Positions 51,403-62,895 of a stretch of 64,000 nt of DNA are shown here, piece by piece. The stretch comes from Micropterix aruncella (taxonomy: Eukaryota > Arthropoda > Insecta > Lepidoptera > Micropterigidae): positions 35,649,790-35,713,789 of the forward strand of contig OX155960.1 of NCBI GenBank assembly GCA_944548615.1, written 5' to 3'. Below the pieces are notes generated by a model, which was not told the origin of the DNA, ran no database searches, and was given only the letters and a program-made list of their open reading frames with translations. Each line of letters begins with the position of its first letter. The stretch's first letter is position 1. The translations under genes and the position numbers were made by a program.

Positions 51403-51941
51403 TCTATACTAATATTATAAAGAGGTAAAGTTTGTGATGTTGTAGGAAGTAATCTCTGGATTTACTGAACCGATTTTGAAAATTCTTTTACCAATAGAAA
51501 TCCACGTTATTTGTGAGTGTCATAGGCTATATATTAATCCGAAAACTGTAAAGACTTTTTAGTGGTAGTAGGATTTCGAAAGTAAGTCGGAAAAAACGGT
51601 CGAACGAAAACGTTTCTAACTAACGCTGCATTAACGATGAGAGATCTATGATTAAGTTCTAGAAAAAAGGTGTAGAGCTTGATAATGCCTACAAAAAAGT
51701 CAGCGACAGCATATATGTAACTTTTATATTTAAGTCACAAAAAGTAGTTTTTCAAATTAAAAAAAATAATTTAAATCGTTAGGTCATGTTTATTGGTCAT
51801 ATTATCAACAATTATGAATTATTATCAAAATAAGTAAATTTATCGTATTAAGTGTTTAAAACAAAACACTTTTTCCTTTTACTGCATAAATAGTTAAAGA
51901 GATAATACGACATAGGTATGGAACCTCGACCGTGTCGTCTA
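51403..51941 (+). mobile_element. Helitron copy 1 of tandem pair (lacks 3' end)
   Basis: Starts TCTATACTAATATTATAAAG directly after A. Over about 500 bp it is nearly identical to the next copy, 539 bp away (shared GAAATC..CACGTTATTT.TGAGTG, AACGATGAGAGAT and TGCCTACAAAAAAGTCAGCG). It loses similarity after TAAAGAGATAA and abuts the start of copy 2. No 3' hairpin/CTAG was found for this copy. Confidence 0.8.
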
Positions 51942-52894
<953 letters not shown>

Positions 52895-53063
52895 GTCTGC
52901 GACTTGAATTGGATCAATTGCATTTTAGTGACATTTAAAACGAGCCCATTCTCTTAAAACTATTGCTACGCTCAAAACATTTTTTCTTTTGCTATAAATT
53001 GTGGAAACATTCGTATCACTGATATCGTATCCGCTAATCAAATTGTGGTATATTTTCTTTTAG

Positions 53064-53162
53064 GCGAAGGCGGACCTGCAGGACCACCCGGCCCTCCTGG
53101 TATTCCTTTCAATATGTTTTCCGCCGACGACGGTGACTTCCTGGGATCTGGATTCGGATCCG
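53064..53162 (+). CDS. Mp: Multiplexin-like collagen, internal exon 6 in window
   Basis: 99 bp, phase 1 in and out (TTTTAG|GC ... TCC G|GTATGA). It encodes EGGPAGPPGPPGIP and then a non-collagenous acidic piece, FNMFSADDGDFLGSGFGS. DFLGSGFGSG is a second likely Ser-Gly glycosaminoglycan attachment region. It parallels exon 1's GPPGPPGPPG plus acidic SGSG tail, suggesting a repeated helix-end module. Confidence 0.87.
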
Positions 53163-53237
53163 GTATGATCTTAGAAGTCCTTTAATATTTTTAAAACATC
53201 GAATATCTCTTCAATATCATTATTATTATTTTACCAG
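53163..53237 (+). other. Collagen intron 6 (75 bp)
   Basis: GTATGA donor, ATTATTATTTTACCAG acceptor, phase 1. Confidence 0.88.
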
Positions 53238-53515
53238 GGACGCAAAGAGAACGCACTGAATCGTCACCAACACACAGAGGTGTTAAAGGAGATGTGGGTC
53301 CCAAGGGAGAAAAGGGTAACAGAGGAGACGAGGGCAACCCTGGATTATCAGGAAAAGATGGTAAACCGGGAGAAAGAGGGGAGATCGGACCCTCAGGAAT
53401 GCCAGGAATAGAGGGACCGGTCGGAGCTCAGGGTCTGAAAGGCGATCGCGGAGAACGAGGACCTCCTGGAGCAGTTTCGGTTGGTGGTTCCAGCGGAGAT
53501 TTCATCACAATAAAG
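53238..53515 (+). CDS. Mp: Multiplexin-like collagen, internal exon 7 in window
   Basis: 278 bp (two bases completing Gly, then 92 codons; ends phase 0 at ATAAAG|GTAAGG). A basic/acidic linker [13 protein letters not shown] leads into 22 Gly-X-Y triplets ([20 protein letters not shown] to GERGPPGAV) and ends in [13 protein letters not shown], a further non-collagenous break with an SSGD motif. GNRGDEG contains an RGD. It is the longest exon here and the last collagen exon recognised; the remaining 10.5 kb shows no further one. Confidence 0.9.
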
Positions 53516-54162
53516 GTAAGGTTTCCTGTTGATGATTCTTGTTTAAATATGATAGATTATGAAAACAGTGTAATATAGTTAAACAGGGCGTTGGTCTTTA
53601 ATGCAGCTGTTAAATTTGTCAAAGCATACCCTGCCAGTCAGTTCAATTTCAAATTAAATGAAGAAATACGATGATTAAATTTTCATAATACAGTTTATTT
53701 TGAAGTTTGTTCTATAGATACAGCCACAAGGCTTGTTTTATTTCTTGCAGATTTTTTATTGCTTCCGAACGACCTGAATCAGAATTTTATTATTTGTACA
53801 TATTGATAGATAAAAAACTATTTTGCCCATTTTAGACTTCATACTGTAATGAAAAGTCTTAGCGTGTCCATCTGTCCGTCGGTCCTATCGCACCTGGATC
53901 GCAGAAATATCCTGGAGAAAATGTTTAATGGTTAACTACTCGTTATAGCCGGAATTGGTCCCCGCTTCTTATTGTATTTTATTTATTTGCCTGTTATCTA
54001 TATTAGTTTCGTATCATTTTATTTCTGTATGCATTCCCGAAATGTGTTAAAATAGGTAGTTACCTACTACTTTTTAGACTATGTGATTTCATCGAAACAT
54101 TGCTGGCAACGCTGGCGTGTAACGTGCGCTTGCACCCGCCTATAGCAGGTACTGCATAAACG

Positions 54163-54465
54163 TTAACCCCTTGAGTATGATACGACCAAATCTGGTTCTG
54201 AAACAATTATCCGTTGAGTATGATACGACCAGATCTGGTTCCGCGTTTTTTTTCACTTCTTTGACGTTCTCATATTTATTCATAATTATCTAATTGATAT
54301 TTCAATATTCTATATTCGAAATTTCAATGCAATCATTGTGCAGTTGTTCTTTTTATGATTGGTGTAGTAGTTTCGTAGTTATAGTACTTTAAGGTCGATG
54401 TCGCCGAAAATCCTGCAAAAGAGACAGATGCATCCATGAAAATACCCATTTACTCCAAGGGTTAA
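54163..54465. mobile_element. TTAA-flanked piggyBac-like MITE
   Basis: TTAA at 54163-54166 and 54462-54465; ends CCCCTTGAGTA and (inverted) CCCTTGGAGTA. Near the left end, GTTGAGTATGATACGACCAG is a near-repeat of the terminal region, including a palindromic ACCAGATCTGGT. No ORF. Confidence 0.7.
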
Positions 54466-54864
54466 ATAGCCACCGCTATATATCAAATACATCCGAATAT
54501 ATCTGACAAAAATAAGAAATCTCTTGAAACCAAACCTTTTGCAATATGAATTAAGTCTTAAAAATAGTTGCATCGTATACGTATACCTTGTAATTAGCAT
54601 CACTTTTGACAACACCTAATATTCTGTCATGCCTTTATTTCAAAGAGCAGAAACTGGTTGATTTGTATCTAAATTTCCCAACACTAACTGCATTGAATGA
54701 CTATTGTTCCAAATAGTGGCATTATATAAATCACCTACATAAAAACCAAAAATGCAAATCTAACCAAATCGTCGTTGCTCTATCTGACCGATGACAAAGA
54801 AATAGACTACACATCGAAAGCACCTTCAATAATACCACAATAGAGACAATCAAAGTTCTATCCC

Positions 54865-55118
54865 TTAACCCCTCAAATGAATGGCGATTAGCTCGGGTTG
54901 CCTACGGCAAAATGTATATAAATTTATATTTACATTTACATTTACATAGAGCGGGGTTTACTATAGAGCTATAGCATTACTATAGAGCGGATAACTATAA
55001 AGCGGCGCACATTTACATTTATATTTATATTTATATAAATTTATATACATTTTGTATACATTTTGTATACATTTTGCCAAGCCATCCCTTAAGGGACGCC
55101 TCACATTTGAGGGGTTAA
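54865..55118. mobile_element. TTAA-flanked piggyBac-like MITE with foldback core
   Basis: TTAA at 54865-54868 and 55115-55118 with perfect 11 bp inverted ends CCCCTCAAATG / CATTTGAGGGG. The core is itself an inverted repeat (GGCAAAATGTATATAAATTT and its complement near 55077) around TACTATAGAGC-type words. It lies only ~400 bp from the previous TTAA element. Confidence 0.8.
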
Positions 55119-56409
55119 GAACTGAAACATGCCTATCTTTTATTGTAATGTATATTAATTTTGTTTAGTATTATTTTAAAGTAAAGTGTCTACTTAATAT
55201 CATCATACTACAGTCCATTTCATTCTGCAGACGTAATATAGCCGACAAAGCCGCACTTCCAGTAGTTAAGTCAACGAAGAAAATAAATCACCGAAGCAAA
55301 TAAACGAGGTCTACTAGTGTACCAATAATACACACAAAGCCGAGGGACTGCGAGAGGAAAACCAGTAAAAAACCCCGCTGTCCCAAAGCCGCGCTCATAT
55401 GTTTTGCCGGTACAGCTGCGTACTTTTTGCGCTGTTCCTTTATGAAGCAATAAATAATATATCCCACTTTATGTGGCAATTACAGAACGCATAAAGGTTG
55501 CCAACAATAATGCGAGACAATACCACTTAGAAATTTTTATTATATTACTCGAGTAGTAGGATTTGTACGGATGTGATGGGTTTAAATTACATTATAAGAT
55601 TTTGAACTTCACTTGTATAAAAATAGGTAAAGCTAAATAAAAAGCTGGTAATAGAAAACACAGTAGTATTTTCACAGATATTTCACAGATATTAACGGCT
55701 AGATAACGTTGTATTAATTCAAACAGAAAATAGTTGCTAGGTATCCAGAAAGGGAATAATGAATGCCGTACTTAACTGTACGAAATTAAGCAAAGTCAAT
55801 ACAAACAGAGCCACTTTTTCTGTACCATTTTCCTCAACACAATGGGCTCCTTTTCATCCGGGCAATGCCGACAGGAAGAGCCACTTTATTCCAACAAATT
55901 GCTTCATTTTACCTGCTCACTAAATTCGAGAGTCCACTTTGCTCATGTCATTGTTCCCGAACCTTTTAACGAATATATTGTTCTATATCTATGTAATGTA
56001 GATCCTGTATTTACTGCTCAGTCTGCATATTGTATACATTCGGCTATATTTTATGCGTCCTCCCATAATGCAATATGCTAATAAATAATTATTATATCCC
56101 TAAATGTAGGTACGGAAATTTCCTGGAAACCAATTTAACGGTATTTCACTGGGAAAGTTCTGCTGAATTATTGGAAAATGCAGTATGTTTTTAGTGACTA
56201 TAGTATCTAGATTACGAATTAATATACCTGTTTCAGTCATTTCAACATATTATATACATGCTCACGTAATATAATGTATTATAAACATTCTAAAAAAGTC
56301 ACATCATTTTAAATAAAATCGACCATAAAATATACTCTGAAGGAACAAGACCGTTTTTTAATGTTAGGAATTAAATATAAATATCAATTTAAGTTAATTA
56401 AATATTTTT

Positions 56410-56790
56410 ACTTATTTATTTAATATAACGTACCTACAAGAAAAAATACAAGGACATGCTTACTGTTATACATGACGAATAATTAAAAAGAAACATTAAT
56501 ATAGCGAAAACATAGCTCTATGCATATAAATATGCTAGCATATCAGATATGAGGCGAAATCGCACTATCAACTAGACCTAGAAGGTATGTCTCTGGCTGT
56601 GCTGTGTTATACCAACTGTATGTTTGTTAACTCGCGAGCTGACGAGTTTTATTAATTTTCAAAGATTTCTAAATCTAAGAAGTGCGTTTTTTTTCACAAA
56701 TTAAAGTAAAATTTAAAGTAGAAGAAAAAATATGTATGCAATAAAGGACTAAAAGAATAATGTAAACTTTACACTATATTCAATAAATTT
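56410..56790 (-). mobile_element. Minus-strand 3' UTR copy of a non-LTR retrotransposon
   Basis: Its reverse complement aligns along ~370 bp with 57925-58285: shared ACAGTTGGTATAACACAGCA, ATATGCTAGCATATTTATAT and GCATGTCCTTGTATTTTTT. It begins on the left with TTTATTTA, which read on the minus strand is the (TAAA)n tail. It is therefore a 5'-truncated copy made only of 3' UTR, head-to-head with the next element. Confidence 0.85.
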
Positions 56791-56799
56791 AAGTAGAAA

Positions 56800-58303
56800 A
56801 TAAGTAATCCGCCGCAGGGCAGCGTATTGGGTCCTTTACTCTTTCTGATGTATGTCAACGATTTATGTGATATGACACTTGAAGGTAAAGGAGCCATAAT
56901 CTCATTTGCAGATGACACCGCTGTCATAATTGAGGCAGATACTTGGGATGAAGCGTTTACAGACGCGCAATGCTCCCTGAACAGTATTAAAACATGGCTT
57001 GATCGACATATATTGACACTCAATATCTCGAAGACGAAGTACCTAGCATTTTCACTCAGACCCAACCTAACCTCCAACGTATTACCCTTAAAAATTCACC
57101 AATTTAACTGCAGTGTATCTTCAACCCAGAATAATTGCAAATGTGAGCATATAAACATTGAAAAAAAAAATAGATATTTAGGCATAGAAATAGATTCCAA
57201 ACTAAATTGGGAATTCCAAATAAAATCGCTTACGGCGCGAACAAGGAAATTACTGTACCTACGTGTTCCGCGAACTTAGGAATGTACTGAGTAAAGAAAC
57301 ACTGCGAATGGTGTATATGGCTCTTGGTCAAAGTATATGGGTGCATGGAATTATAGCGTGGGGCTCATGTACAAAATCAACAATGGACCGACTATTAAAA
57401 GCACAAAAGGTACTAATAAGAGTCATAAACAAAAAGCCTCTTCGGTACAGTTCAAACCAGCTCTTTGCGGAGTTTAAGGTTTTGGATATCTGTCAGCTAT
57501 TTATTAAGCAGTGCCTTGTAAGCTTTCACAAAACTAAAGAGTACAGAGCAAGAAGTCAACAATTGTACTCAACGAGATATGCTGGTAAGGAATTTTTCAC
57601 AATTCCAAAGGTTAAAAGCACATTTGCCCGAAGACAGTGTTTTTTTATCGCCCCGAAAGTTTATAACTCACTATGTGAAACCACGAAAAACGTGAAAAAT
57701 TATGTAACTTTTAAAGGTAAAGTAAAAACCTGGCTTCTAGATATTGGGCGTTCAAAAACTAAAGACCTTATTAATACTGTAGGGTGAATATTTAAAAAAA
57801 TATGTATTTGTAAAATTGTGCAATATTACATATCATTTTCTTAAACATATATACTAGAATTTAGTGTTTATTCATATATTTGTATATATTATTACTTATT
57901 TTCCACTTAAATTTATTGTATATAATGTAAAGTTTACTTTATTTTTAGCCCTTAATTGCATACATATATATTTATTTTTTCTACTTTAAATTTTACTTTA
58001 ATTTGTGTAAACAACACATTTGTTAGATTTAGAAATATTTAAAATTGATCACCTTCGTCAGTTCGCGAGTTACAAAAATACAGTTGGTATAACACAGCAC
58101 AGCCAGAGACAGACCTTCTAGGTCTAGTTGGTTGTGCGGTTTCGCCTCATTCGGATATGCTAGCATATTTATATGCATAGAGCTATGTTTTTCGCTATAA
58201 TAATGTTTGTTCTTAATTATTCCTCTTGTACAACAGTATGCATGTCCTTGTATTTTTTTGTTCTTGTACGTCATAAATAAAATAAATAAATAAATAAATA
58301 AAT
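56800..58303 (+). pseudogene. 5'-truncated non-LTR retrotransposon with RT motif C, frameshifted
   Basis: Frame 1 (from ~56809): PPQGSVLGPLLFLMYVNDLC (RT motif B region), IISFADDTAVI (catalytic FADD), then SLNSIKTWLDRHILTLNISK and RYLGIEIDSKLNW. Near 57255-57265 a frameshift moves to FRELRNVLSKETLRMVYMAL, GIIAWGSCTKSTMDRLLKAQ and TFKGKVKTWLLD, stopping at 57785. About 500 bp of 3' UTR follow, ending in (AAAT)n at 58275-58303. Motif order fits Jockey/CR1-like ORF2. The endonuclease and early RT motifs are absent. Confidence 0.85.
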
Positions 58304-59254
58304 CATATATACAAATATATTAATAAACACTACATATATATACATGTATGGGAAAAATATACGTAATATTAGTTGGTACGTATGTTGATTATATAATTAT
58401 TATTTTGTCGACAGGTAATATTGTTTTAGTACAAATGTATGTGCTGAATATTTCCTCGTTCCAATAAATTTTGATTTCTCCTTTCAAAATTAAACATTGT
58501 TGGTACTTTTTAACTAATTTGTTTGAAAACCGTCAACCTTAGTTTTTTCGGTACAATTTATCATTTAGAAAATCAGAGGTCATATCAAGGCCAACGAGTT
58601 TTTTTAATACGTATGTTCAATAAAATGATATCTAGTCTTATTGGGAGACTTAAATTTATTTTTTTTGGAAAAACCAGAGATACTTAAATTCTATTTAAAA
58701 CCAAAACTCTTATTGGCAAATCAAAACTCAAACGTATAAATTGTTTGTAGATATTTTGAAATTTCCACTCCCAATAGGTAAGCCTAAATATTCTTCAAAT
58801 GAGCATGTTTATGTTCATAAAATTCGGAAAAGATTAATTAATAACGTGACAGACACATGACAACCGTTTTACGCAGTTGAGTAAAGGGAGTATTCTTAAG
58901 ACGTGTAAGCAAAATCTAAAATGGCGTCTGTAACGGCCCCTTAGGAACTTAAAAGAGAATTCAGTTCGCCTGCCGACAGTTTTCAATTCCTTCGCAGGAA
59001 ACGAAGCGGAAGGTACGAGCGTTCCCGCAGTTATTCCGCGTAGAACTCTTGTCTCCGGAGGCGTTACCAATCAATCACTACCTTTCAACAAAGAGCTTAA
59101 TATACAAAGGAAAGAATCTATTCTTGCCTTCAAAAGCAGCCGCTGGGTGGTGCGAAGCGAATAATAACTAGAATAATATTTGTAATGTTCTGTTAAATTA
59201 TCTATCTGTAATAGCATTATTCTATGTAAAAAATAATGTCATTAAGTTTCTTGT

Positions 59255-60042
59255 GGCAACATCGTAGGAATAATGTATGCTGACGACTTATATTTCTTAA
59301 CGAAATCCCCAGCTGCCCTAAAGAGGCTGATAACCGGACTTGACGAGTCATGTAGGATATTCGGTTTCAAGATTACCACGAGTAAGACAGAATTGATGGT
59401 CATCAAACCAAGTGATGGCCTTCTTCAAATATGCCTTAGCCGATATATTTTGTGGCAAGTGAAAACAATTAAGTACCTGGGAAGCTCAGAAATATCCAAA
59501 TGCAACATTAACTCTGAAATTAATGACAAAATTTGCGCTGCTTCAGCCGCTTTTGATTCAAAGTTTTTCCGCTCGCATGAGATCAAGCTAGCGATAGAAA
59601 TGTTTCTATAGGTACATGGCGATTTTACTGCCGAATATTCTATATTCCTAAGAAACGTGGGGCTTTCTCGGAAACAATTTCGCATACTCGACAGACTTCG
59701 TTTGCAGTGCCTTCGTGAGATCATGAACATCCACTGGTCGGACCGCATCAGAAAGACAGAATTCTTACATCGAGATAAACTCCCTGGTATAGCGGTATAT
59801 CTAATGCATCAGTAGCTACTCTGGTACGAACATGTGTCCCGGATGCTGGAGAAGCGTCTTCTAATGCATCATCTACTGCAAGCTTCGAGTAGAAGCTTCT
59901 ACTGCGGTCAAACGCAAGTGAGGTGGACAGATCCTGCGGTAAAAACTATATGCAAAAACGCCATTTGAAGAGGTCTAATGTCATTCCCTCTGAATGGGAG
60001 TCATCCTGGGTGGAGACAGCTGGGATATTTTAGGGAACAATA
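59255..60042 (+). pseudogene. RTE-like non-LTR RT C-terminal half, decayed
   Basis: IMYADDLYFLTKSPAALKRL holds the catalytic YADD; then IFGFKITTSKTELMVIK and VKTIKYLGSSEI (the F-x-YLGS-I motif), then, past a stop, FRILDRLRLQCLREIMNIHW and SDRIRKTEFL, LLWYEHVSRMLEKRL, QVRWTDPAVKTICK and HPGWRQL. This order (R-C-LR-x-I-x-W-x-Drit, L-x-W-x-gHv-RM, G-x-R-W-D) characterises RTE/BovB-type elements. Several stops are present. An element A copy follows at once. Confidence 0.78.
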
Positions 60043-60480
60043 AGGGGTGTCCATTGCTTGGGTGTACCCGCCATCCCATGGAGTTATGACGATACTAGCT
60101 ATTCTGTCTCCCATAAAGTGAACGCAACGACTTTGAGGATAAACACAATCCATGGTCGAACTACGCCAAGAGCCCATAAGAGTCCGACGCCTTACCACGA
60201 AGCACTGGGAAGTGACACCCAGCAGGCTTCCTCGCACGCTTACTACCAGATTCGGTCGATTTTTTCCACCCTCCAGTCTGGTCACAGATTCGAGGTCGCT
60301 TGCTTGATCTCTACCTTAGCAGTATTCATAGTTCATAGATTGTTTTTTTAGGAATCTGTGGCGACATTTACCCGTCAAGCTCACTCGAGACTGGGTGGCC
60401 AACGGATCGTTTCTAAGGATAGGTGATACTAGGTCAACGATTGCGCAAGCGATTGGTTGACACAGCATGGTGTAATGATA
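60043..60480 (+). mobile_element. Element A, divergent 5' two-thirds
   Basis: Recognised by TGTACCCGCCATCCCATGGA, AAAGTGAACGCAACGACTTT, AGAGTCCGACGCCTTACCAC, CCCTCCAGTCTGGTCACAGA, TTCGAGGTCGCTTGC and GATTGGTTGACACAGCATGG in family order. The 3' terminus is missing. It directly follows the RTE-like coding remnant, which raises the question of whether element A derives from the non-coding part of such an element. Confidence 0.6.
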
Positions 60481-62103
60481 TAAAATCGAACGCCTCCTGT
60501 CAAATAAAATACTTAATATCTAAACCAAACCAAAGCCATGTAAGCACACCTATTGCCATCTATACGCAGCAATGGGAAGGCAAGGTGAATGGTCTTCAAA
60601 ACGTAAAAGTAGTAATTAGTCGATTCATTCATGATCCCAAAATTTAAATCAATTTCAAAACGTGTAGCGACATCTAGCGGCATACGCGAGAAATGTTACC
60701 AGTCGATAAGTAGATAAACTGTAAAATAAATTTTACCGACGTTGACAGGGAATACAAAAATATATGAAAATAAGATTAAAACTCAATAAAACAATGAAAC
60801 GTTTATATATTCGTTAAAAATGAAGCGTAATAGCAATAAACCACTAAATAAAATAAAACTAAATAGTCTTTAGAGAAAAATAAAGGAAAAATCGATGATT
60901 AAAGAAACGCCGAAATCACATACAAAAATGGGTCTTCAAAAGATGCATGATAGAAACACAGGATATTTAGAAAGATTTCAGCGACGACACGCACTATAGA
61001 CGTAGTATAGAATAAGCACTATCTTCTGAAACGAAAGTAGAACCTGAAAACAGAATAAATAGTTAGCAATAGATTTAAATATCGCCGGGAACGAATTCGC
61101 AGCCGACCTCGAAGTGACAGTTCAATGTATGATTATAAATTGTCGTACTTTTACAAGAAAAATCGCCACTATAGACGATAATGCTAATTACAACCTATAT
61201 AGATAGAACACACAGTAGATAGACCTACTAGAATAAAGCCAATGAAATAAGCTATTTTATGAGGCAGAGCATATATTCTGTACGATAGTTTACCGGGAGA
61301 ATTTAATGTTTGAAACTGAATAAATGACGATTTGACGGAAAAATAAATCCGAATTAACCACGGCAAGAAAGTGTTGCCATGTTTTGACATCAAATAGAGT
61401 CGGAATATCGTACAAATTTTTATCACTAGAGGCGCTGTAGTTCAGAAATAAAGGAAATTTTAAGGTGGACCACTAACAAAAAACAGACGAGCGTCTCAAG
61501 GAGCGTCATATGCATATTTGGCGGGAAGTTTTGGAGGGAAAGCCATATCTAAAAAAACCGACGATAATACAAATATTAGAGTATACAGAACGAAGAAGCC
61601 AGTTAAAAAGGTCATAGGTGACATATTTTTAAAGGAAACGGATGAGTAATTTCGATGTAAAGAATTGTTTTCAAAATGGGTCACTGAAAAACCTACTAAC
61701 GCCGAATAACTTTTTATAAAAACCATATAGGATTATAGTAGAAAAAAAATGAATAATAATAGCCGTAATAGTTAATGAAATAGACATACTTTTTGGAAAA
61801 ATATACACGTACCTTTAGAAGCTCATAGCGCCGCGAAGAGGCAACGTAAAATTAATATATATGCAGAAATTAGATGCTGGGGATACAGATTATAAGGGAA
61901 AAATAAGGAAATCAGCTCAAATGAGTGAATTAAAGAAATAAGAGTGCAAAAATAGCTCGATGTGCACGAAATGGTACGGAACCCCAATGCGGAAAAACGA
62001 TAGTTGGTAACCAGACAGAAAAAGCATGATGGCCGCGTTATTTTGCATAGGAAGGGGGTGAAAAGCACATCTAAAAATGGAGAAATTGCCGTATTTTGAA
62101 GGG

Positions 62104-62143
62104 TATAAAAAGGCGGTGGGCAATGCCAAAATCAATTCAGTTT
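62104..62143 (+). promoter_or_regulatory. Candidate RNA polymerase II core promoter (TATA + initiator)
   Basis: TATAAAAA at 62104-62111 is followed by TCAGTTT at 62137-62143, an arthropod-type initiator (TCAKTY), with ~35 bases between the first T of the TATA box and the presumed +1 A at 62139. Spacing is close to the usual 30-33. Downstream lie a strong hairpin (62226-62258) and the E2F-like array. What is transcribed, if anything, is unknown. Confidence 0.45.
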
Positions 62144-62225
62144 ACCAGGAGATCCACCGCGTAATAACCTCGTCACCCAAACGTCGAAAAAGTGCCGGAA
62201 AATGTAAAAGTTCAAGTTAAAACGA

Positions 62226-62258
62226 GGGAATGTGGGCAGAAATGCTGTCCACATTCCC
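62226..62258 (+). repeat. Strong hairpin downstream of candidate promoter
   Basis: GGGAATGTGGGCAG and CTGTCCACATTCCC form a 14-position stem with one G-T pair around a five-base AAATG loop, unusually GC-rich for its surroundings. It would lie in the first ~120 nt of a transcript from 62139. Confidence 0.8.
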
Positions 62259-62311
62259 ATAAAAATCATGTAGAATCTAAGTGAAGTTTTTTAACACATA
62301 TTTATTTTATT

Positions 62312-62654
62312 AGAAGCGGTACATCAAACATTTGGCGGGAAAGCCAACAAAATTAAACAGTGCTATAAATTCGACGAGAAATCGACGTAAAAACATTAAA
62401 AACCCTCTATAAGAGACGCCACGTACATCAATTATTTGGCGGGAAAGCAAAAATATTAAACAGTGCTAAAAATTCGCAGAGAGATCGACGTAATAACAGT
62501 AAAAAAAAACCTTTATAAGCGACGCCACGTACATCAATTATTTGGCGGGAAAGCAACAATATTAACCAGTGCTAAGATTCGACGAAAGATCGACTTAATA
62601 ACAGTAAAAAACACATTTATATAGACGCCACGTACATCAAATTTTGGCGGGAAA
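62312..62654 (+). repeat. Tandem repeat ~104 bp, each unit with TTTGGCGGGAAA
   Basis: About 3.3 units share the order GCCACGTACATCAA, TTTGGCGGGAAA, ATTAA.CAGTGCTA, ATTCGACGA.A.ATCGACGTAA and TATAAG.GACGCC. The 12-mer TTTGGCGGGAAA occurs exactly at 62331, 62435, 62541 and 62643 (periods 104, 106, 102), and TTTGGCGGGAAG at 61517. This 12-mer matches the E2F/DP consensus; binding is not shown by sequence alone. Confidence 0.85.
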
Positions 62655-62895
62655 ACATAAGCATGCAGAATCAAATAGTAGCAAGATAGAAGAAAAATTA
62701 AAGATATTCTTTTTAAATAAACATTCACGAGGAGATCATATAAATGAACCAAGACAGACATTCGCAATAGATTTCGAATCACAAAGACAACTTCAAATCA
62801 ATTACATCTTTCAACAGAACGGGGCGAAAACAATCGTACGAGACGGCCGACATCCCTACGATGCAGCTGTCAAATTGAAACAAAACAATTTTTAG
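62644..62895 (+). other. Unrecognised open frame after the E2F-like array
   Basis: An 83-codon + strand frame starting within the last TTTGGCGGGAAA and ending at a TAG; there is no ATG at its start. It encodes a polar, Lys/Asn/Gln-rich peptide ending in IVRDGRHPYDAAVKLKQNNF. A GGTATGTG donor-like site follows near 62951. It could be a 5' exon of a transcript from 62139, element-derived, or chance. No family is recognised. Confidence 0.25.
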
